From Bacillus sp. FJAT-18017 (GTDB lineage Bacteria; Bacillota; Bacilli; Bacillales; Cytobacillaceae), in assembly GCF_001278805.1 (NCBI RefSeq), contig NZ_CP012602.1:4189501-4253500 (forward strand): a stretch of 64,000 nt of DNA. Reading direction: 5' to 3'. The translations under genes and the position numbers were made by a program. Within the stretch, counting starts at the first letter, position 1, and each line of letters starts with the position of its first letter. The notes under the pieces were generated by a model that saw only the letters and a program-made list of their open reading frames with translations, had not been told where the DNA came from and ran no database searches. Shown here in pieces: positions 34,898 to 42,556 of the stretch.

Positions 34898-34970
34898 CTT
34901 CGTAAAGTTTTTAGCTTGTAAAAATTTAAGCCGACAAGCGATTGTAACCAATATCAGTTTCAACTATTGG

Positions 34971-35972
34971 CTACACTCCTTTTTTTACAAGCTCTTTAAA
35001 TTTTTTTGCGGTCCTAATTTCCACAGTCAAGGATCCTTTTTTCATTACAGTTTTCACCAGAATCGGTGCCCCGCTTGTGTTTAGAAACCGGAAATCAAGT
35101 CCTCCATAGGATACGGTTGCGTCTCTTCCCTTCGGAACATAGCCGACCCCAAGGGAATGATGGTGCCACTCAACATACTCGACTCCCAGTTGGTCCACTG
35201 CATTGAAAAGGGTGGAGGATGTTTGGCAAATGCCTCCTCCGATTCCCATGACCAGCTTTTTGTTGACGATTTCCTGTGCCGGCTGGTAACCGTGCGCCTC
35301 GTCGCTAGGCCCAACCTGGGTATTGAACGAAAAATGATCTCCAGCACCGACAATCACATTGTCGATCGCTTTTGCCGATAGCTCGATATTTTTGTTCCTG
35401 CCCTTGACACTCGGATCAAAGTAAGTCGTATAAGATGCAACTAATTGTTCACTCAAGTGCACTGCGTCTTCGGCCATATAGCTATTTGCTGATGAAACTA
35501 ATGGCAGGATGACATCCCCGCCTTTCTCTGAAGCCTTGAGGATCATTTCCACCAATTGTGCCTCTTCCAAAATCACCCGTGGTTCTCCCTTAATAATTTG
35601 TCCATCGGGCCCAAGCTTGTCGAGATAGCCACGCTTGTCGTAACCGGGTTTCTTATCGGTTCCAGCAGCAAGTTCCCTTGCCCACTTTTCAAGCTTCTTC
35701 TTGTATTCCTCATTGTTTTTACCATATCCCATTTCTTTAGGGATAAAAGTTTGGATGGCATTGCTCAGAGCTGGATCCTTTATATTAACGACTACAGGCT
35801 GTGGCACGATTTCCTTTACAGGTTCAACCGGCTTCTGTTTGGTTTGTTTGTCTGCAGCCTTTGCTGTTTTCGTTTCTGCTTGTTTGCTCACTTCCACTCC
35901 ATCAGTACATCCTGCCAAGCCTATGAAACTGCAAATCAACAACACTGATATTCCTTTTGTTAGCTTCAACAT
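34971..35972 (-). CDS. VanW-family lipoprotein
   Basis: This 333-residue protein has a lipoprotein signal (LICSFIGLAGC, lipobox LAGC), a Lys/Thr-rich linker (about 25-60), a helical middle region and a C-terminal VanW domain (about 200-310). The VanW domain shows NIELSAKAIDNVIVGAGDHF, GGGICQTSSTLFNA and a His cluster (EWHHHSLGVGYVPKGRDAT). The conserved Cys, His and Asp place it among proteins now thought to act on or bind the cell wall; B. subtilis YoaR is a relative. The exact activity is unknown. It is monocistronic. Confidence 0.9.
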   Translation of the reverse strand: MLKLTKGISVLLICSFIGLAGCTDGVEVSKQAETKTAKAADKQTKQKPVEPVKEIVPQPVVVNIKDPALSNAIQTFIPKEMGYGKNNEEYKKKLEKWARELAAGTDKKPGYDKRGYLDKLGPDGQIIKGEPRVILEEAQLVEMILKASEKGGDVILPLVSSANSYMAEDAVHLSEQLVASYTTYFDPSVKGRNKNIELSAKAIDNVIVGAGDHFSFNTQVGPSDEAHGYQPAQEIVNKKLVMGIGGGICQTSSTLFNAVDQLGVEYVEWHHHSLGVGYVPKGRDATVSYGGLDFRFLNTSGAPILVKTVMKKGSLTVEIRTAKKFKELVKKGV

Positions 35973-36083
35973 AATCCCCCATACACTTTTTCTAGGCCCA
36001 TTTGTTTTATAAAAAGCCGCTTAGCTATTATATTCCGTTCTTGATAAAGTTTTCCTCTTTCTTTATACAAAACAAATTCCGAC

Positions 36084-36292
36084 AAGAAAAGCGGAAGCGC
36101 CTCGGTCAGCGCTGTATGGACTCCTCGAAAAAGCTATCACTTTTTCTTCGTGCGATGCTGATGCTGCCGAAGCCTTCCTTGTGGAGGGCCTCGAAGGAGA
36201 TAAAGGAAACACGATGAGCGCAAGCGAATCGATGTTGACTTATCGTAACGAGGGGACCGAAGTACACTAGGCGCTATGCGCGGGAGCTAGAC
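36084..36292. repeat. Large structured intergenic repeat, copy 1 (209 bp)
   Basis: It starts AAGAAAAGCGGAAGCGCC and ends GGCGCTATGCGCGGGAGCT followed by AGAC. A second copy lies at 62248-62512, and a mini-copy follows at once at 36296-36334. Ends that can pair (AGCGCC / GGCGCT) and several inner GC-rich inverted segments suggest a folded RNA or a MITE-like element. It has no credible coding content. Confidence 0.85.
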
Positions 36293-36295
36293 GGA

Positions 36296-36334
36296 AGAAA
36301 AGCGCAAGCGCCTTGGTCAGCGCTGTAGCTAGAC
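36296..36334. repeat. Mini-copy of the large intergenic repeat
   Basis: It keeps only the left end (AGAAAAGCGCAAGCGCC, then TTGGTCAGCGCTG) joined to the right end TAGCTAGAC. It looks like an internal-deletion derivative of the 209-bp element beside it. Confidence 0.7.
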
Positions 36335-36340
36335 AGGTAC

Positions 36341-36379
36341 AAAAAACCGTCTTCTTTTTAGGAAAACGGTTTTTATTTT
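36341..36379 (-). terminator. Terminator of the histidine kinase gene
   Basis: The stem AAAAAACCGT / ACGGTTTTT with a 15-nt loop has a U-run on the minus strand, about 25 bp past the kinase stop. Confidence 0.75.
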
Positions 36380-36403
36380 AGTTGTCGTTCACTACAAGTA
36401 TAT

Positions 36404-37660
36404 TTATTTTTCTAGTATTGGCATTGGAAAATGCAAAACAAAAGTAGTTCCTTGGCCTGGTTTGCTTTCAATTTGGACCTTGCCATTCATAGAATTAATA
36501 ATGCTATAAACAACCATCATTCCTAGACCCGTTCCATTTTTTCCTTTTAATGAAAAATATGGCTCTCCTAGTCTCTCTATTTGTTCACGGTTCATCCCAA
36601 CCCCAGTATCAGAAATGTAAATTTCAGTACTCTCTCCCTTGATTTGAGATACAACTGTTAATGTGCCACCGTTTTCCTCCATTGCTTCTATAGCATTCTT
36701 AACAATATTTAAGATGCATTGATGGAATAAATGACGTTCACCATTCAGTTTTACGTCTTGGACAAGATTGGTATTTATGAGTACAGAATTCATATTTGCG
36801 AGGGGATGAATCATCTCAATAATATACTTTAATTCTTCATATACATCCAAGATTTCCAATTTATTCGGCGCCGGTTTAGCGAACGTAAGATAATCAGTAA
36901 TGATTCTTTCTGCACGTTCCAGTTCGGTTTTCGCCAATAAGATGAATTCCCTCTTTTTATCAACTGGATAATCTTCGCTTTCCAGGATCTGCAGAAACCC
37001 CTTTGTTACTGTTAAAGGATTCCGGATTTCGTGTGAAATAGATGCAGCGAGGTGGCTTACAATTTCAAGTTTTTCAGAGCGTTGAATTCTTTTCTTAATA
37101 GCAATTGAATTCCGTACCCATTCAAGAGCGTATATTAAGATGAGGATACTAGCTCCATAAAAAGAAACAATTAAAAAATCATAACCCGTTGTGAAATTAA
37201 AGATATAGTGTATTAATTTCATCCCGGAATATCCTACTACTATGACAGTGCTGAATATAAGTGCCAGTTTCTTGCGAAGCCGCCATTTATGGTAGTGTTT
37301 GGATAAAATATAAATCACACTGGTTTCAATCATGACCATAATTGTATTTGCCATGGCTTCGTCGGGTGAATAAATCATGATATATCCAATTGTACATGCC
37401 GATAAAAATGGCAAGGTCAAACTGCCCCCATATAGCCCACCAATCAGAATCACCGTATGGCGCAAATCCATCATAAATTCCCCATTAATTCGTACACTAA
37501 AGATAAAATTCACGCATAATGCAAGAGCAAACGAAATGGTATAAACAATATTTCTTCGTCGTTTTGAGTATTCCTTGGTATCCAGTAACATCTCCGTAAA
37601 GACGGTTATCAGCAAGACAAAAAGAAGGTCAATCATCAGAATCTCGATAGTATTGAACAT
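36404..37660 (-). CDS. KinB-like sensor histidine kinase
   Basis: This 418-residue kinase has six hydrophobic helices in the first 185 residues, resembling the 5TM-LYT/KinB sensor. A HisKA domain follows with His210 in SHEIRNPLTVTKGFLQ, then a HATPase domain with NIVKNAIEAME, DTGVGM, the LGEPYFSLKGKNGTGLGM lid and G3. No response regulator is adjacent, and the closest relatives are orphan sporulation phosphorelay kinases (KinB/KinD type). A role feeding Spo0F is therefore a reasonable inference. The start follows CAGGGG, and a CCTATATAGG palindrome sits in the upstream region. Confidence 0.9.
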   Translation of the reverse strand: MFNTIEILMIDLLFVLLITVFTEMLLDTKEYSKRRRNIVYTISFALALCVNFIFSVRINGEFMMDLRHTVILIGGLYGGSLTLPFLSACTIGYIMIYSPDEAMANTIMVMIETSVIYILSKHYHKWRLRKKLALIFSTVIVVGYSGMKLIHYIFNFTTGYDFLIVSFYGASILILIYALEWVRNSIAIKKRIQRSEKLEIVSHLAASISHEIRNPLTVTKGFLQILESEDYPVDKKREFILLAKTELERAERIITDYLTFAKPAPNKLEILDVYEELKYIIEMIHPLANMNSVLINTNLVQDVKLNGERHLFHQCILNIVKNAIEAMEENGGTLTVVSQIKGESTEIYISDTGVGMNREQIERLGEPYFSLKGKNGTGLGMMVVYSIINSMNGKVQIESKPGQGTTFVLHFPMPILEK

Positions 37661-37871
37661 AAAGGGGTCCCCTGCTGTAAATTATTTTCTATTTATATTA
37701 TATTGCCTATATAGGCATCCAGAAAGTGGGAATGTAACATTTAGAAAAAAATAACCAATTCTCTATTTCGATTATCTTACAGAGGAACCATTTTTAATTA
37801 ATAGAGCATTGTTGGTTTCGAGAACGCTTGGACTAATTGCTTTTGAAGATTGGAACCGGCTCCCAAGAATT

Positions 37872-37899
37872 AAAAAAACATCTTTCCGGAGAAAGATGC
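37872..37899 (-). terminator. Terminator of the 41-residue gene
   Basis: The stem CATCTTTC / GAAAGATG with a 4-nt loop is followed on the minus strand by U7. It starts 19 bp past the small gene's stop, which supports that gene. Confidence 0.85.
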
Positions 37900-37917
37900 A
37901 TCATTACTTGTCTATGT

Positions 37918-38043
37918 TTATTGTTTTTTTTCCTCAATGACCTGGACCAGCTGCTCAATAATGTCGTTAAGCCTCATACTGCTTGTGTTTCTGCCCAAAA
38001 TTGCCGACGTCTTTTCAACTAATACTTTTTCTTGCTCTGTCAT
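37918..38043 (-). CDS. Small acidic protein, 41 residues
   Basis: The ATG at 38043 follows GGAGGGT by 3-4 nt. The 41-codon frame begins MTEQEKVLVEKTSAILGRNT and ends QLVQVIEEKKQ, entirely helical and amphipathic. A strong terminator follows at once, so a real short transcript unit is likely. It is near the size of Spo0E-type phosphatases but lacks the SQELD motif. It sits upstream of the KinB-like kinase gene on the same strand. The function is unknown. Confidence 0.65.
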   Translation of the reverse strand: MTEQEKVLVEKTSAILGRNTSSMRLNDIIEQLVQVIEEKKQ

Positions 38044-38296
38044 GATACCCTCCAAGATATTAAAGCTGCCTTACAAAGTAATATTTTCCCATAAAATATT
38101 GATTTTGTATAGAGGTTTTTGTCGCTTTTTGTAGAAAAAAATATTTCACTTGGTTTACGCTGCATAAAAGCCGGGTAATGTAATAAGTCTGCAATTTAAA
38201 AATAAGACAATGTTCAACAAAATCTCTCATATCCATTTTTTTCATAAAAAGCTATAATATTTTTAGATTTTGAAAAACTTGTAAAGGTGGTTAAAT

Positions 38297-39127
38297 GTGA
38301 AATCAGCATTTGAAGTATGTCTTCAAGAGATAGTCGATGAAGTTACAAGCCAAAAAGAAAGCCTCGCACAGCAAAGATTTGATGTCGATGTTAATACCTA
38401 TTCCCCATATGTGAATTCGGCTTTAAGAGACTGGCGGGAGAATTTGATTTCAATCTTTGCTCAATCGATCTTTACTAGTTTGGAAGATACCTACGGTGAA
38501 CTGAAGTCCTGGGGTTCTGAAAGCGTCAACCTTCTTGTCAACCTTGAACTGCCATTGGATATCGCTGTTGAAGAGGTCCGTTTTTACCGGAATACGATTG
38601 GTGAGATTATTAAAAATGAAGCTATCAAACATGAGTTTTCGATATCGGAATTCTATGACATCATTTCACGGTTCGATTCTGTTGTTGACCGAGCCGTCCA
38701 TTGGCTCAGTTTGTCTTATTCCGAGACATATGCCGCCCGTATTACCGCAGCCGAGCTAACTGCACTGGAGCTTTCAATCCCGATTGTTCGCATAACCGAA
38801 AGAATTGGTATCCTGCCTTTGGTTGGTGATATCGATACAAAGCGTTCCCAGGAGCTAATGGAAAAAGCGCTTAAACATGGGACAGATCTTGGACTGAGCC
38901 ATATTATAATTGATTTGTCCGGTGTCCCGATCATTGATACGATGGTTGCAAACCATCTTTTCAAGGTAATTGATGCTCTTAAATTGGTTGGAATCGAATC
39001 AATTTTGACCGGTATCCGCCCGGAAATTGCCCAGACGATGATTAACCTTGGCATAAAAATCAGCGGCATTTCCACATTTGCAAGTCTTCATAACGCAGTC
39101 AAATACCTACAGCCAAACATTGAGTAA
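38297..39127 (+). CDS. RsbR-family stressosome protein (STAS domain), second paralogue
   Basis: This 276-residue protein has the helical globin-like N-terminal sensor (about 1-150) and a STAS domain with LSHIIIDLSGVPIIDTMVA and IRPEIAQTMINLG. Both phospho-acceptor regions of RsbR paralogues are intact. It shares the C-terminal half closely with the protein at 10499-11350, while the sensor halves differ strongly, so the two probably sense different signals. It is monocistronic, with a GTG start after AAAGGTGG and a strong terminator. Confidence 0.92.
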   Translation: MKSAFEVCLQEIVDEVTSQKESLAQQRFDVDVNTYSPYVNSALRDWRENLISIFAQSIFTSLEDTYGELKSWGSESVNLLVNLELPLDIAVEEVRFYRNTIGEIIKNEAIKHEFSISEFYDIISRFDSVVDRAVHWLSLSYSETYAARITAAELTALELSIPIVRITERIGILPLVGDIDTKRSQELMEKALKHGTDLGLSHIIIDLSGVPIIDTMVANHLFKVIDALKLVGIESILTGIRPEIAQTMINLGIKISGISTFASLHNAVKYLQPNIE

Positions 39128-39130
39128 GCC

Positions 39131-39160
39131 AGTACATTCCTACGAATGTACTTATATTTT
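39131..39160 (+). terminator. Terminator of the second RsbR paralogue
   Basis: The perfect stem AGTACATTC / GAATGTACT with a 4-nt loop is followed by TATATTTTTT. Confidence 0.9.
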
Positions 39161-39257
39161 TTATTTCGACAAATTCAGCAATGTATGTATGATATACTAG
39201 CTGGAAATACAGGGATACCTGAATTTTCTTGGTCCTCCCTCAAGGAGGTAATACTAG

Positions 39258-39632
39258 TTGGAAAAAATAAGTGTATTTCTTGATGATTATCGCCAGCCAC
39301 CCACCGGATATGTGCTTGTAAAAACAATCGATGAATGTATCGAGTTATTAGAGAGATATCCTATTCACCATCTGTCGCTTGACCACGATTTGACTGATAA
39401 GAGAAGAAATGGTTTGATGCTCGTCCAGCATATGGTGAGAAAAGGTTTGTTTGCCGGGCGCATTACCATCCACTCGGCCAATTCAGTCGGCGGCAAAGCT
39501 ATGTATAATCATTTAAAAACCGCTCAGGCAAACTTTTCCTGGCCCTCACATGTCGTCCTTTCCATGAGACCTCTCCCCCTTGAATCCTACCCCCTCCGGA
39601 CACTCAAGTATTATGTGGAAACCTACCAATAG
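39258..39632 (+). CDS. Cyclic-phosphate processing receiver (cREC) domain protein
   Basis: This 124-residue single-domain protein has a receiver-like fold with the acidic pair VFLDDYRQPP at the N-terminus. A second motif, HLSLDHDLTDKRRNG, is followed by ITIHSANSVGGKAM. The DHD and HSAN motifs are those of the domain proposed by comparative genomics to process cyclic phosphate nucleotides or RNA ends. It is not a phospho-relay receiver. The start is TTG after AAGGAGG. It is monocistronic and no partner gene is adjacent. Confidence 0.8.
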   Translation: MEKISVFLDDYRQPPTGYVLVKTIDECIELLERYPIHHLSLDHDLTDKRRNGLMLVQHMVRKGLFAGRITIHSANSVGGKAMYNHLKTAQANFSWPSHVVLSMRPLPLESYPLRTLKYYVETYQ

Positions 39633-39658
39633 AATATCCATAACAGAAGGATTACAAG

Positions 39659-39690
39659 ACAGGTCTGGCGCATTTGCCAGGCCTGTTTAG
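39659..39690. terminator. Hairpin with CAGGCCTGG core
   Basis: ACAGGTCTGGC / GCCAGGCCTGT lies between convergent genes. It belongs to a second hairpin family also seen at 41440, 49881 and 50601. Confidence 0.65.
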
Positions 39691-39731
39691 TTAGTTGTTT
39701 GTCTTTTACACCGACAACATTTTTCTTTTAG

Positions 39732-39869
39732 TTAGTCCTTTAGCTTGGAGATTTTCTTATTAAGTTCATTTATTTCCTTCTCGACATCGTAGAGATTTTT
39801 CTGGATCCGATCCCTTCTAGCTGTTAGCACGCTAAGCTGCTGCTTAAGTTCTTCTTTCTTTTCTGCCAT
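39732..39869 (-). CDS. Small coiled-coil protein, 45 residues
   Basis: The best start is the ATG at 39869, 8 nt after AATGGAGG. A longer frame from 39923 lacks a site. The protein (AEKKEELKQQLSVLTARRD ... NELNKKISKLKD) is one continuous charged heptad coiled coil. The function is unknown. It might dimerise or cap another coil. The neighbouring gene upstream is the YitT-family gene on the same strand. Confidence 0.65.
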   Translation of the reverse strand: MAEKKEELKQQLSVLTARRDRIQKNLYDVEKEINELNKKISKLKD

Positions 39870-40025
39870 TAACCTGTCCTCCATTGGTGGTCCTTTATTA
39901 AGAAATCCTTCTTTATTTTGCATTTTACGGTCAATTTTTATGAACAGCCTATGTGTTATTTAATTGGGATTTTCCAAAAAAATAAGTGTTAATCATATTC
40001 CAATTAACACAGCCAAATCGTTTTA

Positions 40026-40898
40026 TTAATGAATATCACGCTTTCGGAAATTTCCTCCTTTTACTTCCGCAACATCGTATACTGTGACAAAAGCCTGTGG
40101 ATCAATTTCATTAATAATATCCTTCATCTTACTATCTTCAAGCCGATTGATGACACATGTGATTTCTTTAAACTTCTCGTTCGAATATCCACCTTCCACT
40201 ACTTTCAAGGTTGAGCCGCGCCCGAGGCGGTCACGGATTGTTTCCACCATTTCTTCGGGCTTATTGGTAATAACTTTAAAGGTTTTCGCTCCGCTTAAAC
40301 CTTCTTCAACAATATGTATGACTTTAGATGCAATGTAATAGGCAATACCTGATAAAAATGCACCCTTCAGGCCGAATACCGTTGAAACAATAATGAAAAC
40401 AAACAGATTTAAGAATAAAATGAAGTCGCTCGTTCCAAATGGCAGCCTTCTGGCCAGCAGGACGGCCAGCATATCAATACCATCGAGGGCACCGCCATTA
40501 CGCAATGCCAACCCCATCCCAAAACCAATGATGATTCCACCCACTACTGTTATTAATAGCGTATCTCCCTGGATAATGGTTGGTATGTGGTGCATGACAC
40601 TGGTCCCCACTGCAAGAGAGGCAATCCCTATTACCGATTTTATAGCAAAGCTTTTGCCAATTTGTTTATACCCTAAATAGACGAACGGGATGTTTAGTAG
40701 TGCGATTAATACCCCCAGCTGAATTCCTGTTAGTTGTGAACCGACAATGCTAATTCCGGTCACCCCGCCATCAGACACATTATTGGGGATTAATACAGCC
40801 TCCAGTCCGTACGCTGTAATGAAGCCGCCAATTATAATCATTAATATCCGTACTATCTTTAGTAATTTTCTTGGTTGTTGCATCGTTTCCGAACTCAA
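40026..40898 (-). CDS. YitT-family membrane protein (DUF161 + DUF2179)
   Basis: This protein has about 290 residues. Five or six membrane helices (about 15-195) contain IPNNVSDGGVTGISI and LRNGGALDGIDMLAV, the duplicated YitT signatures. A cytoplasmic DUF2179 domain follows (about 205-275: TFKVITNKPEEMVETI ... DPQAFVTVYDVAEVKG). The family is universal in Bacillus, and transport has been suggested but is unproved. The TTG at 40898 has GGGAGG 8 nt upstream. An ATG at 40928 would add 10 residues but has only a weak site. Confidence 0.92.
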   Translation of the reverse strand: MSSETMQQPRKLLKIVRILMIIIGGFITAYGLEAVLIPNNVSDGGVTGISIVGSQLTGIQLGVLIALLNIPFVYLGYKQIGKSFAIKSVIGIASLAVGTSVMHHIPTIIQGDTLLITVVGGIIIGFGMGLALRNGGALDGIDMLAVLLARRLPFGTSDFILFLNLFVFIIVSTVFGLKGAFLSGIAYYIASKVIHIVEEGLSGAKTFKVITNKPEEMVETIRDRLGRGSTLKVVEGGYSNEKFKEITCVINRLEDSKMKDIINEIDPQAFVTVYDVAEVKGGNFRKRDIH

Positions 40899-41006
40899 TT
40901 TATTTTCCTCCCACCTGTGGTCCTGCATAATTTTTCTCTTAAAAGACTACCAATAATATCGTTTTCGTTCAACGGTATGGTTTTGCAGAAATTAGTTAAT
41001 TTTTCT

Positions 41007-41431
41007 CTACTTTAACTTGAGCATCGGAGGTCGCTTCCTTGCCTGGATAGTAAGGCGTTGAGGATAAGTCTCAGCCAACTTTCCGCTTGGGTTGTAGGTT
41101 CCAAGCAGGATTTCCCTAGTACCTTATGCGGTTGCCGCCTCCTGCTCCCCCCCGAGATAGCTGTACAGGATTGCTTTTACGTCGTTCACGAAAGGTATTT
41201 CGATTGCACACCCACCTGATAGAACCACGATAATGTTTTCGTGGCGGGCGCCCGATCGCGAACAAGTTCCAGCTGATTGCTTCGGAGCTTTATGTACTTC
41301 CTGTCGATGCCTTCTGCCTCGCAGCTTTCATCCAAGCCCAGGAATAAGAGGATTACATCGGATTTTCCTGCCAACTCAATGACCTTTTTTTTCAAAGAAG
41401 GGCTTTGGTCTCCAAATCGTTTATCCCACAC
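41007..41431 (-). pseudogene. Beta-glucosidase (GH3) C-terminal fragment, frameshifted
   Basis: The first frame reads AGKSDVILLFLGLDESCEAE and GIDRKYIKLRSNQLELV, the glycoside hydrolase family 3 C-domain segment. After a frameshift the sequence continues IIVVLSGGCAIEIPFVNDVK, AILYSYLGGEQEAATA and, beyond an in-frame stop, YNPSGKLAETYPQRL, again matching GH3 in the right order. The catalytic N-terminal domain is absent. This is a decayed internal piece of about 140 codons. Confidence 0.85.
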
Positions 41432-41439
41432 TCAATAAA

Positions 41440-41473
41440 ACAGGCCTGGTGCTATCGATAGCACCAGGCCTGT
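41440..41473 (-). terminator. Terminator of the DUF421 gene, perfect 34-bp palindrome
   Basis: The arms ACAGGCCTGGTGCTATC and GATAGCACCAGGCCTGT are fully complementary with no spare bases in the loop. It lies 42 bp past the stop at 41515 on the minus strand. Confidence 0.8.
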
Positions 41474-41514
41474 ATCCTGGAAACCTTTCTCCTACTTCTC
41501 TAGAGGAACTGCCT

Positions 41515-42198
41515 TTATTCATTATCATTCTTCAAATCGATATAGAGAGTCCCGTCCGGTTGGACTTCTGCGTAAAACACATCCTTTATAGAGTTTACAC
41601 CCGCGTTATTGAGATGCCTGGTTAGCCAATCTTCATTAGGGCTAAGGCTTGCGAGGTTCTCTTCGTTTAGCTTTCCCTCCTGGATGACTCCGGTGGATAA
41701 AGGGAAAATAGGTGCCTTAATCTTGGATGACTGTTGGATGTCTTGTTTCTTAACGACAGAAAGACTCCCATCAAGTTCCAGAATGGCGGATTCCACATCA
41801 ACTAGAGACGTAATATTTTTCCCTCTAAGCAGGCCTCTTAGTGAATTTATATCTATTGCTGTCTTGCCTAAGGTTTTTTCCATGATTTTTCCTTTGTATA
41901 TGATTAGCTTTGGCTCGCCTTCAATAATTTTACGGGCTATGACGGATTTAAGGCTGATATAACCTAGTAAGATTGTAAGCAAACCCCAGCCCACAACGCT
42001 GAAGACACCGTGTCCAATTTTTAGAGTCCGGTCAGTGACGAGGCTGGCGGCAATATTTCCAATTGTAATAGCGGTAATAAAAGTAAAAACATTTAACTTT
42101 CCTATTTCCTTTTTTCCCATAACCCGTGTAAGAACAAGCATTATGAAAAAGGCCAGTATGAGTCGAATGGCTACTTCAGTGTATGTCATGCGGGCCAT
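41515..42198 (-). CDS. DUF421 (YetF-like) membrane protein
   Basis: This 227-residue protein has three membrane helices in the first 95 residues (RLILAFFIMLVLTRVMGKKE, FTFITAITIGNIAASLVTD) and a cytoplasmic YetF-type domain. The domain has GEPKLIIYKGKIMEKTLGK, an R-G-L-L-R segment and the VESAILELDGSLSVVKK strand pair. DUF421 proteins are common in sporeformers (YetF, YrbG, YkjA, YdfR), some tied to spore germination or stress. AAGGAGG lies just before; the ATG at 42198 or 42189 could be used. Confidence 0.9.
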   Translation of the reverse strand: MARMTYTEVAIRLILAFFIMLVLTRVMGKKEIGKLNVFTFITAITIGNIAASLVTDRTLKIGHGVFSVVGWGLLTILLGYISLKSVIARKIIEGEPKLIIYKGKIMEKTLGKTAIDINSLRGLLRGKNITSLVDVESAILELDGSLSVVKKQDIQQSSKIKAPIFPLSTGVIQEGKLNEENLASLSPNEDWLTRHLNNAGVNSIKDVFYAEVQPDGTLYIDLKNDNE

Positions 42199-42556
42199 CA
42201 ACCTCCTTACTAACTCCGTAATATCTTTACTTCGTGTCAAAAAACATTTTAAGCTTGTGGTCGCATTGGTAGCTTATCCCTATTGTTAGATTATTTTAGT
42301 GGAATAATTCTTTAAAAGGTTGATTGCGATTCACAGGGATATCGCTTTAGGAGAAAAGGAATGGATTCTATAACTATTTACATAGAAACCATAGATTTCC
42401 CCCTTTGTATTTTTCGGAATTTTTTTAAAATAGTTTTATCCTCGAGGGAATAGGGTAGAAGAAAATATTATTCGACAATCTTCTTGGATTCGATAGACAT
42501 TAGGCCAGTCAATCCGACATTGTCGAGAACTTTTAACTTTTTAAAAAGGGTGGGAT
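42199..42556. other. Divergent intergenic region before the alanine symporter
   Basis: About 360 bp with no convincing gene. A 30-codon frame at 42361-42453 has a fair ribosome binding site (GGAGAAAAGGA) but no coding character. A weak CodY-like sequence (ATTTTTCGGAATTTT, 11 of 15) lies at 42409-42423. Confidence 0.4.

Noticed and set aside
36002-36217. Plus-strand frame within the large repeat (also at 62222-62437) ending with the same residues.
   Set aside because: The shared peptide comes from the repeated DNA. There is no RBS and the frame is not kept in the mini-copy.
42409-42423. CodY-like sequence before the alanine symporter.
   Set aside because: Four of 15 positions differ from the consensus, so chance occurrence in AT-rich DNA is likely.
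42361-42453. Thirty-codon frame with GGAGAAAAGGA before its ATG.
   Set aside because: No coding character or terminator. It lies in the promoter region of the symporter gene.
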